The notes beneath the pieces were generated by a model that saw nothing but the letters and a program-made list of their open reading frames with translations, did not search any database and had not been told where the DNA came from. This document shows, piece by piece, positions 24,739 to 34,466 of a DNA stretch of 64,000 bases. A program made the translations under genes and the position numbers. This stretch comes from CAWIHK01 sp963835935. Lineage in GTDB: Bacteria > Bacteroidota > Ignavibacteria > UBA10030 > CAVZMI01. Where the stretch lies: positions 496,001 through 560,000 of the forward strand of contig CAWIHK010000005.1 in the NCBI GenBank assembly GCA_963835935.1, in the 5' to 3' direction. Each line of letters begins with the position of its first letter. The first letter of the stretch is position 1.

Positions 24739-27700
24739 TTATTTTTCAGCGAACCGCGACAACAGTGATAATAACGTATCGGCACGATACGGTTTTTGAA
24801 TGAACCCCACCAATCCGAGGTCGTGAAACTCCTCCGTTGCTTCTTCCTCCGTGTATCCCGATGAAAGAATAATCCTGACGTCGGGATTGATTGACTTCAA
24901 TTGCAAGAATGTATCCTTACCGCTCATACCCGGCATAGATAGATCGAGAATTATGAAATCGATTCGTGTCGAGTATTTCTTGAACAACTCTATTCCAGTT
25001 GTTCCATCAGGCGTTGTGATAGCAGAATTTCCGGCCGATTCCAGAATGTCTTTGACGATTTCCCGGACTGGTTCTTCATCATCGATCACCAGAACAGTTT
25101 TTTGGGTGAAACTAAGAGGCACATTCATACCCGGTTCCGATCTTTGCTCGATCGATTTGCCATGATAGGGCAGAATGATTCTAAAAGTTGATCCTTTTCC
25201 TATTTCACTTTCGACTTGCAAACCGCCTTTATGCCCGCGAACAATTCCGAGCACTGCTGCGAGTCCAAGTCCGCGACCGGTAAATTTTGTGGTGAAGAAC
25301 GGATCGAATATTTTTGATTTTGTCTCAATTGACATTCCGGAACCATCATCACTCACTTCCAACAATGCATATGTGCCAGTCTCTATAGCATTATCCGGCG
25401 GGAACCAACCTGCCGTATCGTTCTCGTCAAGTGTAGTGATGCTGGTGGATACAGCTACAGTTCCCGGCCGTTTGCCGATTGCTTCCGATGCATTGATAAT
25501 CAAATTCATTGTAATTTGTTGAATCTGTGCCGCATCGGCATGAATATTTACCGGTTCAGCATACAACCGTGATTCCAGCCTGACATTTTTCGGGATAGAT
25601 AATTCGAACAGGTGTAAGTTTTCATGAATGAGTTTGTTGATATCTAACGGTTTGATGTCGAACTTGCCTCTGCCTGAATAAGCCAGGAGCTGTTGCGTTA
25701 GGTTTGCAGCACGCTCGGCCGCTGTCATTGCTTTATCGATATTGCTGCGCGCCGGATTCTCTTCAGGAAGCTTACTTGCTGCGAGCGAAGTTTGCCCGAG
25801 AATTGCATTCAGCAGATTATTGAAATCGTGCGCTATGCCGCCTGCCAGAATTCCAATGCTCTCCATTTTTTGTGCTTGCCATAAAGCTGTCTCGACAGCT
25901 TTTCGATCTGTGAGATCACGGAAAACGCCTAAGTTATTTTTGAAGATTCCATTGGCATCGAATTGAGGAGTTACCGTTACAACAAGATTGCGTTTTTCGC
26001 CATTTGGATGTTCAATATCAAGATCGATTGATTTTTTCGCATGGTGCACATCAGTGAAGTAATGGATTAATTCTATTTGGTCAGATGAAATAAATTCGGA
26101 TATTTTTCTCCCGTTTAATTCAACTCCGAATATTTCTTCCATTGCAGGATTCGTAAATAAAAATGATCCATCAGCATCGACAATCGCGATTCCCTCACCC
26201 ATACTTGTGATTAATGTGCGGAAGCGTTCTTCGCTTTCACGCAAAGCTTTTTCTGTCGCTACTCGCTCGGTAATATCACGAGAAATTCCGAGTATCGAAG
26301 TAATCTGTTGTAAAGAGTCTGGCAAAGGCACAAGCCATGTTCCCAGCCAAAAAACCTTATCCTTAAATCGTGAAGGCTTTTCGACATATAAAGGCTTGCC
26401 ACTTTTAAAAACAGAAGTTATTGATTCTATTTGTCCCCGTCCAATTTCCGATGGGAAAATATCAACCATTCGTCGACCAACTAACTCCAACGATGTAAGA
26501 TCAAATTGACTTGCAGCAAAGTTGTTGGTGTATTCAATAATTCCTTTTTTGTTAATAACAAATATCATATCATGTGAAGCTTCAGCAAGCAATCTGTATC
26601 GTGATTCACTTTCTCGCAAGGCATCTTCGGCTATCTTTCGTGTAGTAATATTTGTGGTTATTCCCACCATGCCGGTAATTTCACCATCTTTATCACGGAG
26701 CGGTATTTTTGAGACAAGAATCCAGCTTTTCTTGCCGGCGGTATCGAAACCAATTTCTTCTTGGTTCAGTATCTCCAGGCCTTTCTCTACTACACGCCGA
26801 TCATCGATGAAAAATTTTTCTGCCAATTCTTTTGGATAGATGTCAAAGTCAGTTTTCCCAAGAATATCCATTTCCGGATTCAAACCTAAAAGGCCGAGAT
26901 GGATTGAAACCGCTTGCATGTGTGCCTTGTTAACCAGAGTCTTTCGATATTCCTTATCTTTTATAAAAACACCGCTTGGTAAATTATCGATCAACGTTCT
27001 GAGGAGGATGCGCTCTCGTTCTCTGGCTTTTTCCGCTAGCTCCATCTCTGTGATGTCGCTGACAAAGTTGAGAGTTGCAGCTTCCCCTTCCCAGTCTATC
27101 AACACTGTGTTCAAATCCAAACTTCGAACCACACCATCTTTCCGTATGACGCGGAAAGTATAATTATGGGGGAAATCTTCTTTCTTCAACCTCCTTCTGT
27201 ACCGGTCGAAAACAATACCTCTATCTTCGGGATGAAGAAATTCGACAAAAGGCTTTGATAATAATTCAGATATTGGATAACCGATTATTTTGATGCCCAT
27301 CGGATTTACAAACACCAATTTTTCTTTTTGAACAACAAATATTCCCTCATTTGCATTTTCAAAAATGTCGCGGTGTTTTTGTTCGCTTTGTTTTAGCGCA
27401 ATTTCAGCCGCTTTTCGAGCCATGATATCGCGAGCAATTAGCTGTGTAGCTGGTTTTCCGTGAAACATTGTCGGAATAGAAACCACTTCAGCATCTATGA
27501 CTTTACCGTCGAATCGAATGAATTTTTCTTCCATTAACGGCATACTTTTGCGTTCTCTCATTCCTGTAAGAACACGCTGACGAACAATCTCTTTATAATC
27601 CGGATGCATAATGTCGAGAACCGGCAATCCGATTAATTGCGATTCATCTTTTGCACCGAGAATTCTCACAGTCGCAGGATTGACGTACACGAATTTTCCT

Positions 27701-30700
27701 TCCATATGAACTGCAATGGCATCAGGTGAATATTCGACAAGACGACAATATCGATCTTCACTTTCCTGAAGAGCAATTTCTGCCTGCTTGCGTTCAGTGA
27801 TATCCGGAAAAACTATGTATCCAGCTATTATTTCGCCTGCGCTATTGCGAACAGGGGAGGCACTGATCGACTCCCATCGGTAAGTTCCATCTTTCCGTCT
27901 TACTTGAATTTCTCTGTTTTTCGTTTCAATACCGCGTAACGCCATGGGCAATGGCAGTTCAGCAAGAAGAATTTGATTGCCATTCTCATCCAGGTCCTGC
28001 CATGTTTGTTTAAATTCCAACAACGATTCGCCGATATGGCTGGGTTCGTCTTGCACTCCCAAAAACTCCATACATGCAGAGTTTCCAAGCCGAAAGACGT
28101 AGTCCGGTGCAGAAGCAAGAACCATTGGAATTGGTGTTTGCATAAAAGCAGTTTCCAGTATTGCTTTTGTATCGGCGATTTCTTTTTCAACTTTTTTTCG
28201 TTCTGTGATGTCGCGGATGATTACTTGTGTTGCGGGTTCACCATGAAATAAAGTCGGCAATGAAATCGATTCTACGTCCAGTACTTCGCAGTCAAATCGA
28301 ACTATTTTCATTTCTTCCCGCGGCAGTGTAATTCGATCACGCATTACTAATTGAAGCCGCTGACGTGCGATCTCCTTGTAGTCCGGATGGATAAAATCAA
28401 AAATATGCATACCAATCATTTGAGATTCATCTTTGGCGCCAGTGAGTTTTATAGCGGCGGAGTTGACATAGACGAATTTTCCATTCACATGAATACCGAT
28501 AGCATCCGGTGAACCCTCGACAAGCGTGCAATATCGTTCTTCGCTTTCCTGAAGAGCAATATCGGCTTTTTTTCGTTCAGTGATATCTCGAACAATAATC
28601 TGTGTCGCTGGTTTTTCTTCGAATAATGTCGGCACTATAATAATTTCAGCATAGACTATTACGCCGTCAAAACGAATCAGTTTCATTTCGATCGGAGGCG
28701 ATGGCTTAGCATTTTTTATCGCTACATCAAATCGAAGGCGAGCGATATTTTTGGCGCTTGGATGAACCAATTCGATCACAGGTTTTCCAATCAATTCCGA
28801 TTCATCGTTTGCTCCTGCAAGGTGGACTGCGGCAGGGTTTACATAAACGAGTTTTCCATTCCTTTGAATACCGATAGCATCCGGTGAAACATCCACCAAT
28901 CTGCGATAGCGTTGTTCACTTTCTTTCAGTTCAATTTCCCATTTTTTACGCTCGGTAATATCATGCAACACCCCATTCACTCTAACAAGGCGATCACCTT
29001 TATAGATTGGTACCGAGCGATCTTCGATGAACATGAAAGAGCCATCCTTGCATTTCCACAAATGGTCCCAGACCGGTGTTGATCTCATTTTCTTTTGCGG
29101 GATTTCATGGAGTATTGGATCAAGTTTAGGAGCACCATCATACTGAACCACTTGCGAGATAAAAGACCAACGGCCGCCCATTTGCTGAATGTCAGATAGC
29201 GAATAGCCGAGTTTTCTTTCAAATGCAGGACTTAGATACTCAAACTCTCCGGTTTGTCCATCGATGCTGTAGATGATGTCGTCGATCGAATTTGTAATAA
29301 GTGATAAAGTCTCTTTTGATTTCTGCAGATTTTCTTGAACATTCTTTTGCGATGTAATGTCGGTGGTGATTCCCATCATTCCACTAAGCTTACCTTCTTC
29401 ATCCCGCAGCGGAATTTTTAATATCAACGCCCAGTGTTTCTGTCCATTTGGGTCAATGCTGACTTCTTCCTTATTAAGAATCGACTGCCCTTCCTCAATA
29501 ACCTTCCGGTCGTCTACAAAATATTCTTCTGCCAGCTCTTTTGGATAAACATCGAAATCTGTTTTGTGGAGAATGTCCACCTCGGGATCTAAACTCGAAC
29601 ACCCTAATTGAGTTGAAATCGCTTGTATATGAAATTGATTGACGAGAGTTTTTCTATATTCCGAATCCTTGACGAAGATACCATTCGGCAGGTTGTCAAC
29701 AAGTGTGCGAAGAAGAATCCTTTCCCGGTCTCTTGCTTTTTCAGCATGTTTCCGTTCACTGATATCGCGGATGATAATCTGGGCGGCCTGGTTTCCATGG
29801 AATAATATCGGCACACAGAGTACTTCAACGTCGTTGATTCCACCGTCAAGTCTTACTATTTTCATTTCAATGATAGGCAGTGCTATCTTGTTTTTCATAA
29901 CTTCGTCAAGACGTCGACGTGCGAGCTCGATGTAATCAGGATGAATGACATCGAAGGTGCGTTTTCCGATTAGTTGCGATTCATTCATAGCGCCAGTAAT
30001 TTTGACAGCGGCGGGATTGACATAAGCGAGAGTCCCATCCGAATGAATAATTGCTATTCCATCCGGTGAAAATTCCACGAGTTGTCGATAGCGCTCTTCA
30101 CTCTGAAGGAGAGCAAATTCCGCTTTCTTGCGCTCGGTGATGTCATTGCTGATGCCCACGAGACCTATGATTTCGTCGTTCTTATTGCGTAATGGAATCT
30201 TCGATATTAAATCCCAGTGAGCCTGGCCATCTGCGTCTGTTGACAATAATTCCTGATTCACCACAGACTGGCCGCCCTCAACAACTTTTTGATCTTCAGC
30301 GAAGTAGCTTTTTGCAATTTTTTTTGGAAATATTTCGAAATCCGTTTTACCCATGAGGTCTTCTTCAGAAAAATCATGTACTGGACCCAAATTTGCTGAT
30401 ACCCGGCTTACATGTTTTGGATTAACTATAAGATTCCTATAATTTTTGTCCTTAACGAAAATTCCACTGGGTAAATTGTCAATAAGTGTTCTGAGAAGGA
30501 TACGCTCCTGTTCTCTCGCTTTTTCGGAACGTTTTCTTTCCGTGATATCCCGGACAATAAGCTGTGATGCCTGCTTTCCGTAGAATAATGTCGGCACACT
30601 GAATACTTCAGTGTCAACAATTCCTCCGTCAAACCGGAGAATTTTTATTTCAACGGGAGGCAAGACTACCGACCTGTCTTTCATAATTGAGACAACACGC

Positions 30701-31395
30701 TGACGAGCAATTTCAATACAATCGGGATGGAGTACATCGAAAATGAGTTTACCGATTAGTTGTTCCTCCTTTTTAACACCAATGAGTCTCATGGCGGCAG
30801 GATTGACGTAAACGAGAGTTCCATCGATATGGATTGCTATTGCGTCCGGCGAAATTTCCACGAGTTGTCGATAGCACTCTTCGCTTTCGCGTAATGTATC
30901 TTCTATCCGCTTTCGTTCCGTTATATCTTTTGAAACACAAATAATCGATATGACTTTCCCTTTTTCATTAAAGACCGGTTTCATCGACGTTATAAAATAG
31001 AGATCGCCGGTAGATCGTGATTGACGAAATTCGACAATTTTTGTTTTTTTGTTTTTGAATACCCATTTAACCGCATCAAATCGTTTCTCTGCTTCTTCCT
31101 TCGGGAAAAGATCACTAATGTTTTTTCCTATTATTTTATCCGGCGATTTCCCGAATGGTTCGGCAAATGCCTTATTTACAAATTGATAGGTTCCATCACG
31201 CTTATAGCTAAAGATCGAATCGGCAGATTCGTCGACGAGAATTTTATAATTCTCATCTTGTATTTCTATTGTTGCCGGGTTGGGTTTCTTTTGTATGCGC
31301 TTTTGTGCCATACCCGGGGAATCTTTTTTTCGATTGTAACTGCTCTTGATGGGATGTGGCGCGGAGTGCCCTGTGGACTGTTTTTTTGTCCTCAT
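24739..31395 (-). CDS. Giant multi-PAS hybrid sensor histidine kinase with C-terminal receiver
   Basis: A 2218-residue signalling protein. From the repeat pattern of PAS folds each ending in a DITERK-like linker, I count about 14 PAS domains of roughly 125 residues between 45 and 1840. Two recurring PAS types are clear: one with SPDAIAIH and YVNPAA, one with LIDNLPSGIFVKDK. A histidine kinase core follows (His1856 in GGIAHDFNN, N-box NLIINASEAI, G-boxes DDGSGM and GRGLGLAAV), then a receiver domain with phospho-acceptor Asp2151 in ILDLSMPG. No membrane segment is visible, so it probably senses cytoplasmic signals. The start at 31395 has an AAAGAGGT site; a start at 31461 would add an unlikely tail. 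Confidence 0.9.
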   Translation of the reverse strand: MRTKKQSTGHSAPHPIKSSYNRKKDSPGMAQKRIQKKPNPATIEIQDENYKILVDESADSIFSYKRDGTYQFVNKAFAEPFGKSPDKIIGKNISDLFPKEEAEKRFDAVKWVFKNKKTKIVEFRQSRSTGDLYFITSMKPVFNEKGKVISIICVSKDITERKRIEDTLRESEECYRQLVEISPDAIAIHIDGTLVYVNPAAMRLIGVKKEEQLIGKLIFDVLHPDCIEIARQRVVSIMKDRSVVLPPVEIKILRFDGGIVDTEVFSVPTLFYGKQASQLIVRDITERKRSEKAREQERILLRTLIDNLPSGIFVKDKNYRNLIVNPKHVSRVSANLGPVHDFSEEDLMGKTDFEIFPKKIAKSYFAEDQKVVEGGQSVVNQELLSTDADGQAHWDLISKIPLRNKNDEIIGLVGISNDITERKKAEFALLQSEERYRQLVEFSPDGIAIIHSDGTLAYVNPAAVKITGAMNESQLIGKRTFDVIHPDYIELARRRLDEVMKNKIALPIIEMKIVRLDGGINDVEVLCVPILFHGNQAAQIIIRDISERKHAEKARDRERILLRTLVDNLPNGIFVKDSEYRKTLVNQFHIQAISTQLGCSSLDPEVDILHKTDFDVYPKELAEEYFVDDRKVIEEGQSILNKEEVSIDPNGQKHWALILKIPLRDEEGKLSGMMGITTDITSQKNVQENLQKSKETLSLITNSIDDIIYSIDGQTGEFEYLSPAFERKLGYSLSDIQQMGGRWSFISQVVQYDGAPKLDPILHEIPQKKMRSTPVWDHLWKCKDGSFMFIEDRSVPIYKGDRLVRVNGVLHDITERKKWEIELKESEQRYRRLVDVSPDAIGIQRNGKLVYVNPAAVHLAGANDESELIGKPVIELVHPSAKNIARLRFDVAIKNAKPSPPIEMKLIRFDGVIVYAEIIIVPTLFEEKPATQIIVRDITERKKADIALQESEERYCTLVEGSPDAIGIHVNGKFVYVNSAAIKLTGAKDESQMIGMHIFDFIHPDYKEIARQRLQLVMRDRITLPREEMKIVRFDCEVLDVESISLPTLFHGEPATQVIIRDITERKKVEKEIADTKAILETAFMQTPIPMVLASAPDYVFRLGNSACMEFLGVQDEPSHIGESLLEFKQTWQDLDENGNQILLAELPLPMALRGIETKNREIQVRRKDGTYRWESISASPVRNSAGEIIAGYIVFPDITERKQAEIALQESEDRYCRLVEYSPDAIAVHMEGKFVYVNPATVRILGAKDESQLIGLPVLDIMHPDYKEIVRQRVLTGMRERKSMPLMEEKFIRFDGKVIDAEVVSIPTMFHGKPATQLIARDIMARKAAEIALKQSEQKHRDIFENANEGIFVVQKEKLVFVNPMGIKIIGYPISELLSKPFVEFLHPEDRGIVFDRYRRRLKKEDFPHNYTFRVIRKDGVVRSLDLNTVLIDWEGEAATLNFVSDITEMELAEKARERERILLRTLIDNLPSGVFIKDKEYRKTLVNKAHMQAVSIHLGLLGLNPEMDILGKTDFDIYPKELAEKFFIDDRRVVEKGLEILNQEEIGFDTAGKKSWILVSKIPLRDKDGEITGMVGITTNITTRKIAEDALRESESRYRLLAEASHDMIFVINKKGIIEYTNNFAASQFDLTSLELVGRRMVDIFPSEIGRGQIESITSVFKSGKPLYVEKPSRFKDKVFWLGTWLVPLPDSLQQITSILGISRDITERVATEKALRESEERFRTLITSMGEGIAIVDADGSFLFTNPAMEEIFGVELNGRKISEFISSDQIELIHYFTDVHHAKKSIDLDIEHPNGEKRNLVVTVTPQFDANGIFKNNLGVFRDLTDRKAVETALWQAQKMESIGILAGGIAHDFNNLLNAILGQTSLAASKLPEENPARSNIDKAMTAAERAANLTQQLLAYSGRGKFDIKPLDINKLIHENLHLFELSIPKNVRLESRLYAEPVNIHADAAQIQQITMNLIINASEAIGKRPGTVAVSTSITTLDENDTAGWFPPDNAIETGTYALLEVSDDGSGMSIETKSKIFDPFFTTKFTGRGLGLAAVLGIVRGHKGGLQVESEIGKGSTFRIILPYHGKSIEQRSEPGMNVPLSFTQKTVLVIDDEEPVREIVKDILESAGNSAITTPDGTTGIELFKKYSTRIDFIILDLSMPGMSGKDTFLQLKSINPDVRIILSSGYTEEEATEEFHDLGLVGFIQKPYRADTLLSLLSRFAEK

Positions 31396-31736
31396 GGAAT
31401 TTACCTCTTTGTTGAATGAGAATTCTGAGATTCGGTGTGAATAAAAAAATATCAATGCCAATGTTGACAGAGTAAAATTACTCTCACCAACCTCAGGATT
31501 TATTCAGAATGATAAATTGTATTATATAGAGGGAAGATGTAAGAATCAATAGACAAAATCATAGTTGTAAAAATTACAACTTCACATCCTTAAAACACTA
31601 CTATTCCAAATGATTATCATTAAGCACTGAAATAAAGTTTTATAAATCAAAATAAGTTCTAGAAAATATTTATTCGAACAAATCTGGAATGAAGCTGATA
31701 ATTACAATCCAATGAGTTAAAAGTATGGAGGAATGT
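31396..31736. other. Intergenic region upstream of the giant kinase
   Basis: About 340 AT-rich bases between the VOC-family gene and the giant kinase, both on the minus strand. No open frame, RNA gene or strong hairpin was recognised. It should hold the kinase promoter, but no clear consensus was found. Confidence 0.4.
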
Positions 31737-32183
31737 TCATAGCCATCTTTGCAACTCAATTATATTTCCTTCAGGATCGGCAACATATGTGAAAACAATT
31801 GTCCCGGCTCCTTCGATCGTCCGTCTTTCCAAACTTCCGACACGTGACCCACCGTGTGCCAGAACCTCATTCATCGTTGCCTCGACATCGTCAACACGAA
31901 ATGCAATATGCGCGAATCCCGGACGATTGGTAGTTTTAGAACTGTGGCCGGATACTTTATTGTATTGAAAGATTTCAAGCGTAATTAATGAATCGTTTTT
32001 TGTGGGAAGAAGAAGGTGCATGCCTTCTATGGCCGCTCCAGGAACATTTGTCGCATTCTCTATCCATTCGCCCCGCAACTCTCGTTTTGGCGGAACTTCG
32101 ACACAGTGAAATACATCAAGATAAAATTGTGCAAGCTTTTTCCAATCATATGCAACAATGTTGATATGTGCAAATTCGAACAT
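31737..32183 (-). CDS. VOC family (glyoxalase/bleomycin-resistance-like) protein
   Basis: A 148-residue protein with the paired beta-alpha-beta-beta-beta modules of the vicinal oxygen chelate fold. It starts MFEFAHINIVAYDWKKLAQF; His6 is at the usual first metal position. The second module begins GFAHIAFRVDDVEATMNEV and ends YVADPEGNIIELQRW, with the metal Glu near the end. Members include glyoxalases, dioxygenases and resistance proteins; the substrate is unknown. AGGA lies about 9 bases before the chosen ATG, whereas the upstream ATG at 32198 lacks one. Confidence 0.85.
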   Translation of the reverse strand: MFEFAHINIVAYDWKKLAQFYLDVFHCVEVPPKRELRGEWIENATNVPGAAIEGMHLLLPTKNDSLITLEIFQYNKVSGHSSKTTNRPGFAHIAFRVDDVEATMNEVLAHGGSRVGSLERRTIEGAGTIVFTYVADPEGNIIELQRWL

Positions 32184-32205
32184 CTGAGTAATCCTCATAT
32201 AATTT

Positions 32206-32790
32206 TCATTTTAATAACGATTTGACTCTTTGTTTCAATAAACGGATTGCTTCATGTGCACGGGCAATTCGTGTTTCTTCTTTCTTGGCGCTCATGATCC
32301 ACATATCATATCTATTTCGATATGAAGGTGAGAGGGAAAGATAAAAGTCGTACGCCGATTTTTCTTCCAACAATATTTCTCTGATATTATTTGAAAGTGA
32401 ATAATCTAAAGACTGTACGCGATGATTCTGTTTCGCTTTTAAGATTGATTTGGGTATTTTCGCTAATCCAGCCTCAGTCATTCCACCTATCTTGATCAAT
32501 TTTTTTACACGTTGGATGTTTGATCCAGACCATTTCATTGTATTTGTGCGTGGTGTGAATTTTCGTTTGTAGGTTTCATTATCAATTCGTTTTATAATGC
32601 TGTCGATCCAACCAAAACAAAGAGCTTCTTCAACTGCGTCGTCGTAAGAAAGTTGTAGTATTCCAGATTGTTTTTTATAGAACAGCAGCCAAACCTCATT
32701 TTCAGAATCGTGATGTTTCTTCAACCACGTTCGCCATTTTGATCGTTCTAAAAAATGTATGAGTAGAGATTCCTTTTTTGAATGATTCAC
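32206..32790 (-). CDS. YdeI/OmpD-associated family protein
   Basis: A 194-residue protein with the family's characteristic WRTWLKKHHDSENEVWLLFYKK, YDDAVEEALCFGWIDSIIKR and KFTPRTNTMKWS segments. YdeI-like proteins are widespread and have been linked to antimicrobial peptide or stress tolerance in enterics, but the biochemical activity is not established. It is flanked by a VOC gene and a PAP2 gene on the same strand with short gaps, so may be co-transcribed. Confidence 0.85.
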   Translation of the reverse strand: MNHSKKESLLIHFLERSKWRTWLKKHHDSENEVWLLFYKKQSGILQLSYDDAVEEALCFGWIDSIIKRIDNETYKRKFTPRTNTMKWSGSNIQRVKKLIKIGGMTEAGLAKIPKSILKAKQNHRVQSLDYSLSNNIREILLEEKSAYDFYLSLSPSYRNRYDMWIMSAKKEETRIARAHEAIRLLKQRVKSLLK

Positions 32791-32806
32791 CTTTTCTACC
32801 CCACAA

Positions 32807-33601
32807 TCAAAAAGTGTACCGCAGAGTTAAGGATGAATAATTCCGATCTAGGGTTGGTTGGACGCTGATTCCACCGATAGATGAATTACGATGCAGTGCG
32901 GGTATGGCATATCCAATCGCGCTTCCTACGATCGCACCTACAATGATGTCGCTCGGAAAATGCATTCCCGATTCATATCTCAACAATCCTGTAATCGATG
33001 CCGCCGTTAGAGAAGAAACCCAGATGTAAGGTTTCCATCGTGAATCGGGATAATAATCACCATAGACAGTTGAAAGAAAAACTGCAGAGGCAAAAGCAGT
33101 AGAACTATGACTCGAAAAAAAAGACCTCACCGCATCCGGACTTGTTTTCTCATTAATAGGCGCATTCGCGTTGTAAACGAAAGGGCGCGGGCGATTTACA
33201 AAATCTTTTGCGGCATAAGGAAGAAGCACGGAAAAACCCATTGTCTCTGCATACATACACGCCAATGTTTGTACGTCGTCACGCATCCGGTTGTCGAGAA
33301 AAAATAGAATGGGAGAAATAATGATTCCTCCGCATAAAATGTCGCTCGCATTTGAAATGGATACCGAGTAATAATTCGTCGCACTACGATCAAACCAATT
33401 GATAGATTGGCGGTTAAGTCCTTTGACATCGTCAATTGTTAAAGGATTTATAGTTGGTTTCGCAATCGCTGAAACTCCGAAGATGGCCACCCCGCTTCCA
33501 CAAATTACGACATCCGTTGTCCAATCCAGTCGATACGGAGATTGGCAAATTGCAAGAACAGGAATGAATAGAAAAAAAATGAGTATAAACAGTTTCATCA
33601 T
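32807..33601 (-). CDS. PAP2-family phosphatase, exported
   Basis: A 264-residue protein with a signal peptide (about 1-20) and the three-part PAP2 signature: KDFVNRPRP (about 132-140), FFSSHSSTAF (the SGH-like motif) and RYESGMHFPSDIIVG with the catalytic His and Asp. Such enzymes remove phosphate from undecaprenyl diphosphate, phosphatidic acid or lipid A. The C-terminus ends in alternating residues and a terminal Phe (SSLTLRYTF), a pattern like outer-membrane beta-strands, which is unusual for PAP2 proteins. An outer-membrane protein gene lies directly upstream. Confidence 0.85.
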   Translation of the reverse strand: MMKLFILIFFLFIPVLAICQSPYRLDWTTDVVICGSGVAIFGVSAIAKPTINPLTIDDVKGLNRQSINWFDRSATNYYSVSISNASDILCGGIIISPILFFLDNRMRDDVQTLACMYAETMGFSVLLPYAAKDFVNRPRPFVYNANAPINEKTSPDAVRSFFSSHSSTAFASAVFLSTVYGDYYPDSRWKPYIWVSSLTAASITGLLRYESGMHFPSDIIVGAIVGSAIGYAIPALHRNSSIGGISVQPTLDRNYSSLTLRYTF

Positions 33602-33618
33602 CCGATAAAATTTTATTG

Positions 33619-34239
33619 TTAGAATGTGAATCCGATCCCACCGGTGATATAAAGCATTCCGCTTTTTTCCGATGTACTTAGTGAAGTGAAATAATATCTA
33701 GCCGTCGCTTGTAAACAGAACCAACGTGTAAGAGCAATCTCAGCGGAAGGGCCGATAAAGCCAAGCAGGCCTTTTTCAGTTTGCTGTATACTCGTGGATA
33801 TCATCATCCCATTAATATCTGCCCGTGTTTGGTACAGCAAGCCGATACCAACGCCCCCCTGCAGTGATAAACTGTGATGCCCTGGTGCACCGACAAGCCG
33901 CCATTGTGCGATGGCAATGAGCGGAAAAATTCCTTCCACATAATCATTCGTAGGGTATGCATTGCTGACAACGTCAGTAATGAAGTAACCCGTTTCAATA
34001 CCTATTCCAAATTCTTTATCCAGGTGGAATAAAAGATCCATTCCCCCGCCAAATCCGCCAGCGCTGGTGTGATTCCCAAACGACGATGCCGATCCAAAAG
34101 ATGTCGTGGTATTCACATGCCCGTTAATAAGATCGAATCCTCCCCAAAAATGGAGCGAGACTGCTTCGAGTTCGGATTGTGCGAATCCCTGGCATGGAAT
34201 AAAGCCAAGAATAATTATCATCACAATAAAATATTTCAT
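33619..34239 (-). CDS. Outer-membrane beta-barrel protein, unknown function
   Basis: A 206-residue protein with a signal peptide ending QGFAQ (about 21), then Gly- and aromatic-rich amphipathic strands such as GIGIETGYF, LSLQGGVGIGLLY and LQATARYYFT, and a C-terminal Phe in the TF ending. These features fit an eight-stranded OmpA/OmpW-like barrel. No enzymatic motif. It ends 17 bases before the PAP2 gene on the same strand, so the two are probably co-transcribed. Confidence 0.75.
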   Translation of the reverse strand: MKYFIVMIIILGFIPCQGFAQSELEAVSLHFWGGFDLINGHVNTTTSFGSASSFGNHTSAGGFGGGMDLLFHLDKEFGIGIETGYFITDVVSNAYPTNDYVEGIFPLIAIAQWRLVGAPGHHSLSLQGGVGIGLLYQTRADINGMMISTSIQQTEKGLLGFIGPSAEIALTRWFCLQATARYYFTSLSTSEKSGMLYITGGIGFTF

Positions 34240-34466
34240 TTCAGGATCCCTTTCGAAAAATTAATGGAATATCAATAAGAAAATATACGAAAATATTTTC
34301 CAAAATATGTAACCACATTTCGTTCTATCTACTAGTGCCGAGTACCGAAAAATACTTGAAATAATTTTAGGATTAAATTTAGCTGAAATCGCACGGAATA
34401 ACATTGTTTGACGCCCCGACTCATCCAAGTCATTTTTGAATTGAGACACTGGAGGATACAAGGTTT

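Noticed and set aside
24739..31395. Recurring near-identical DNA segments that might suggest a repeat array or CRISPR
   Set aside because: The repeats are about 375 bases or more apart and follow the PAS domain period in one continuous coding frame, so they reflect gene-internal duplication.
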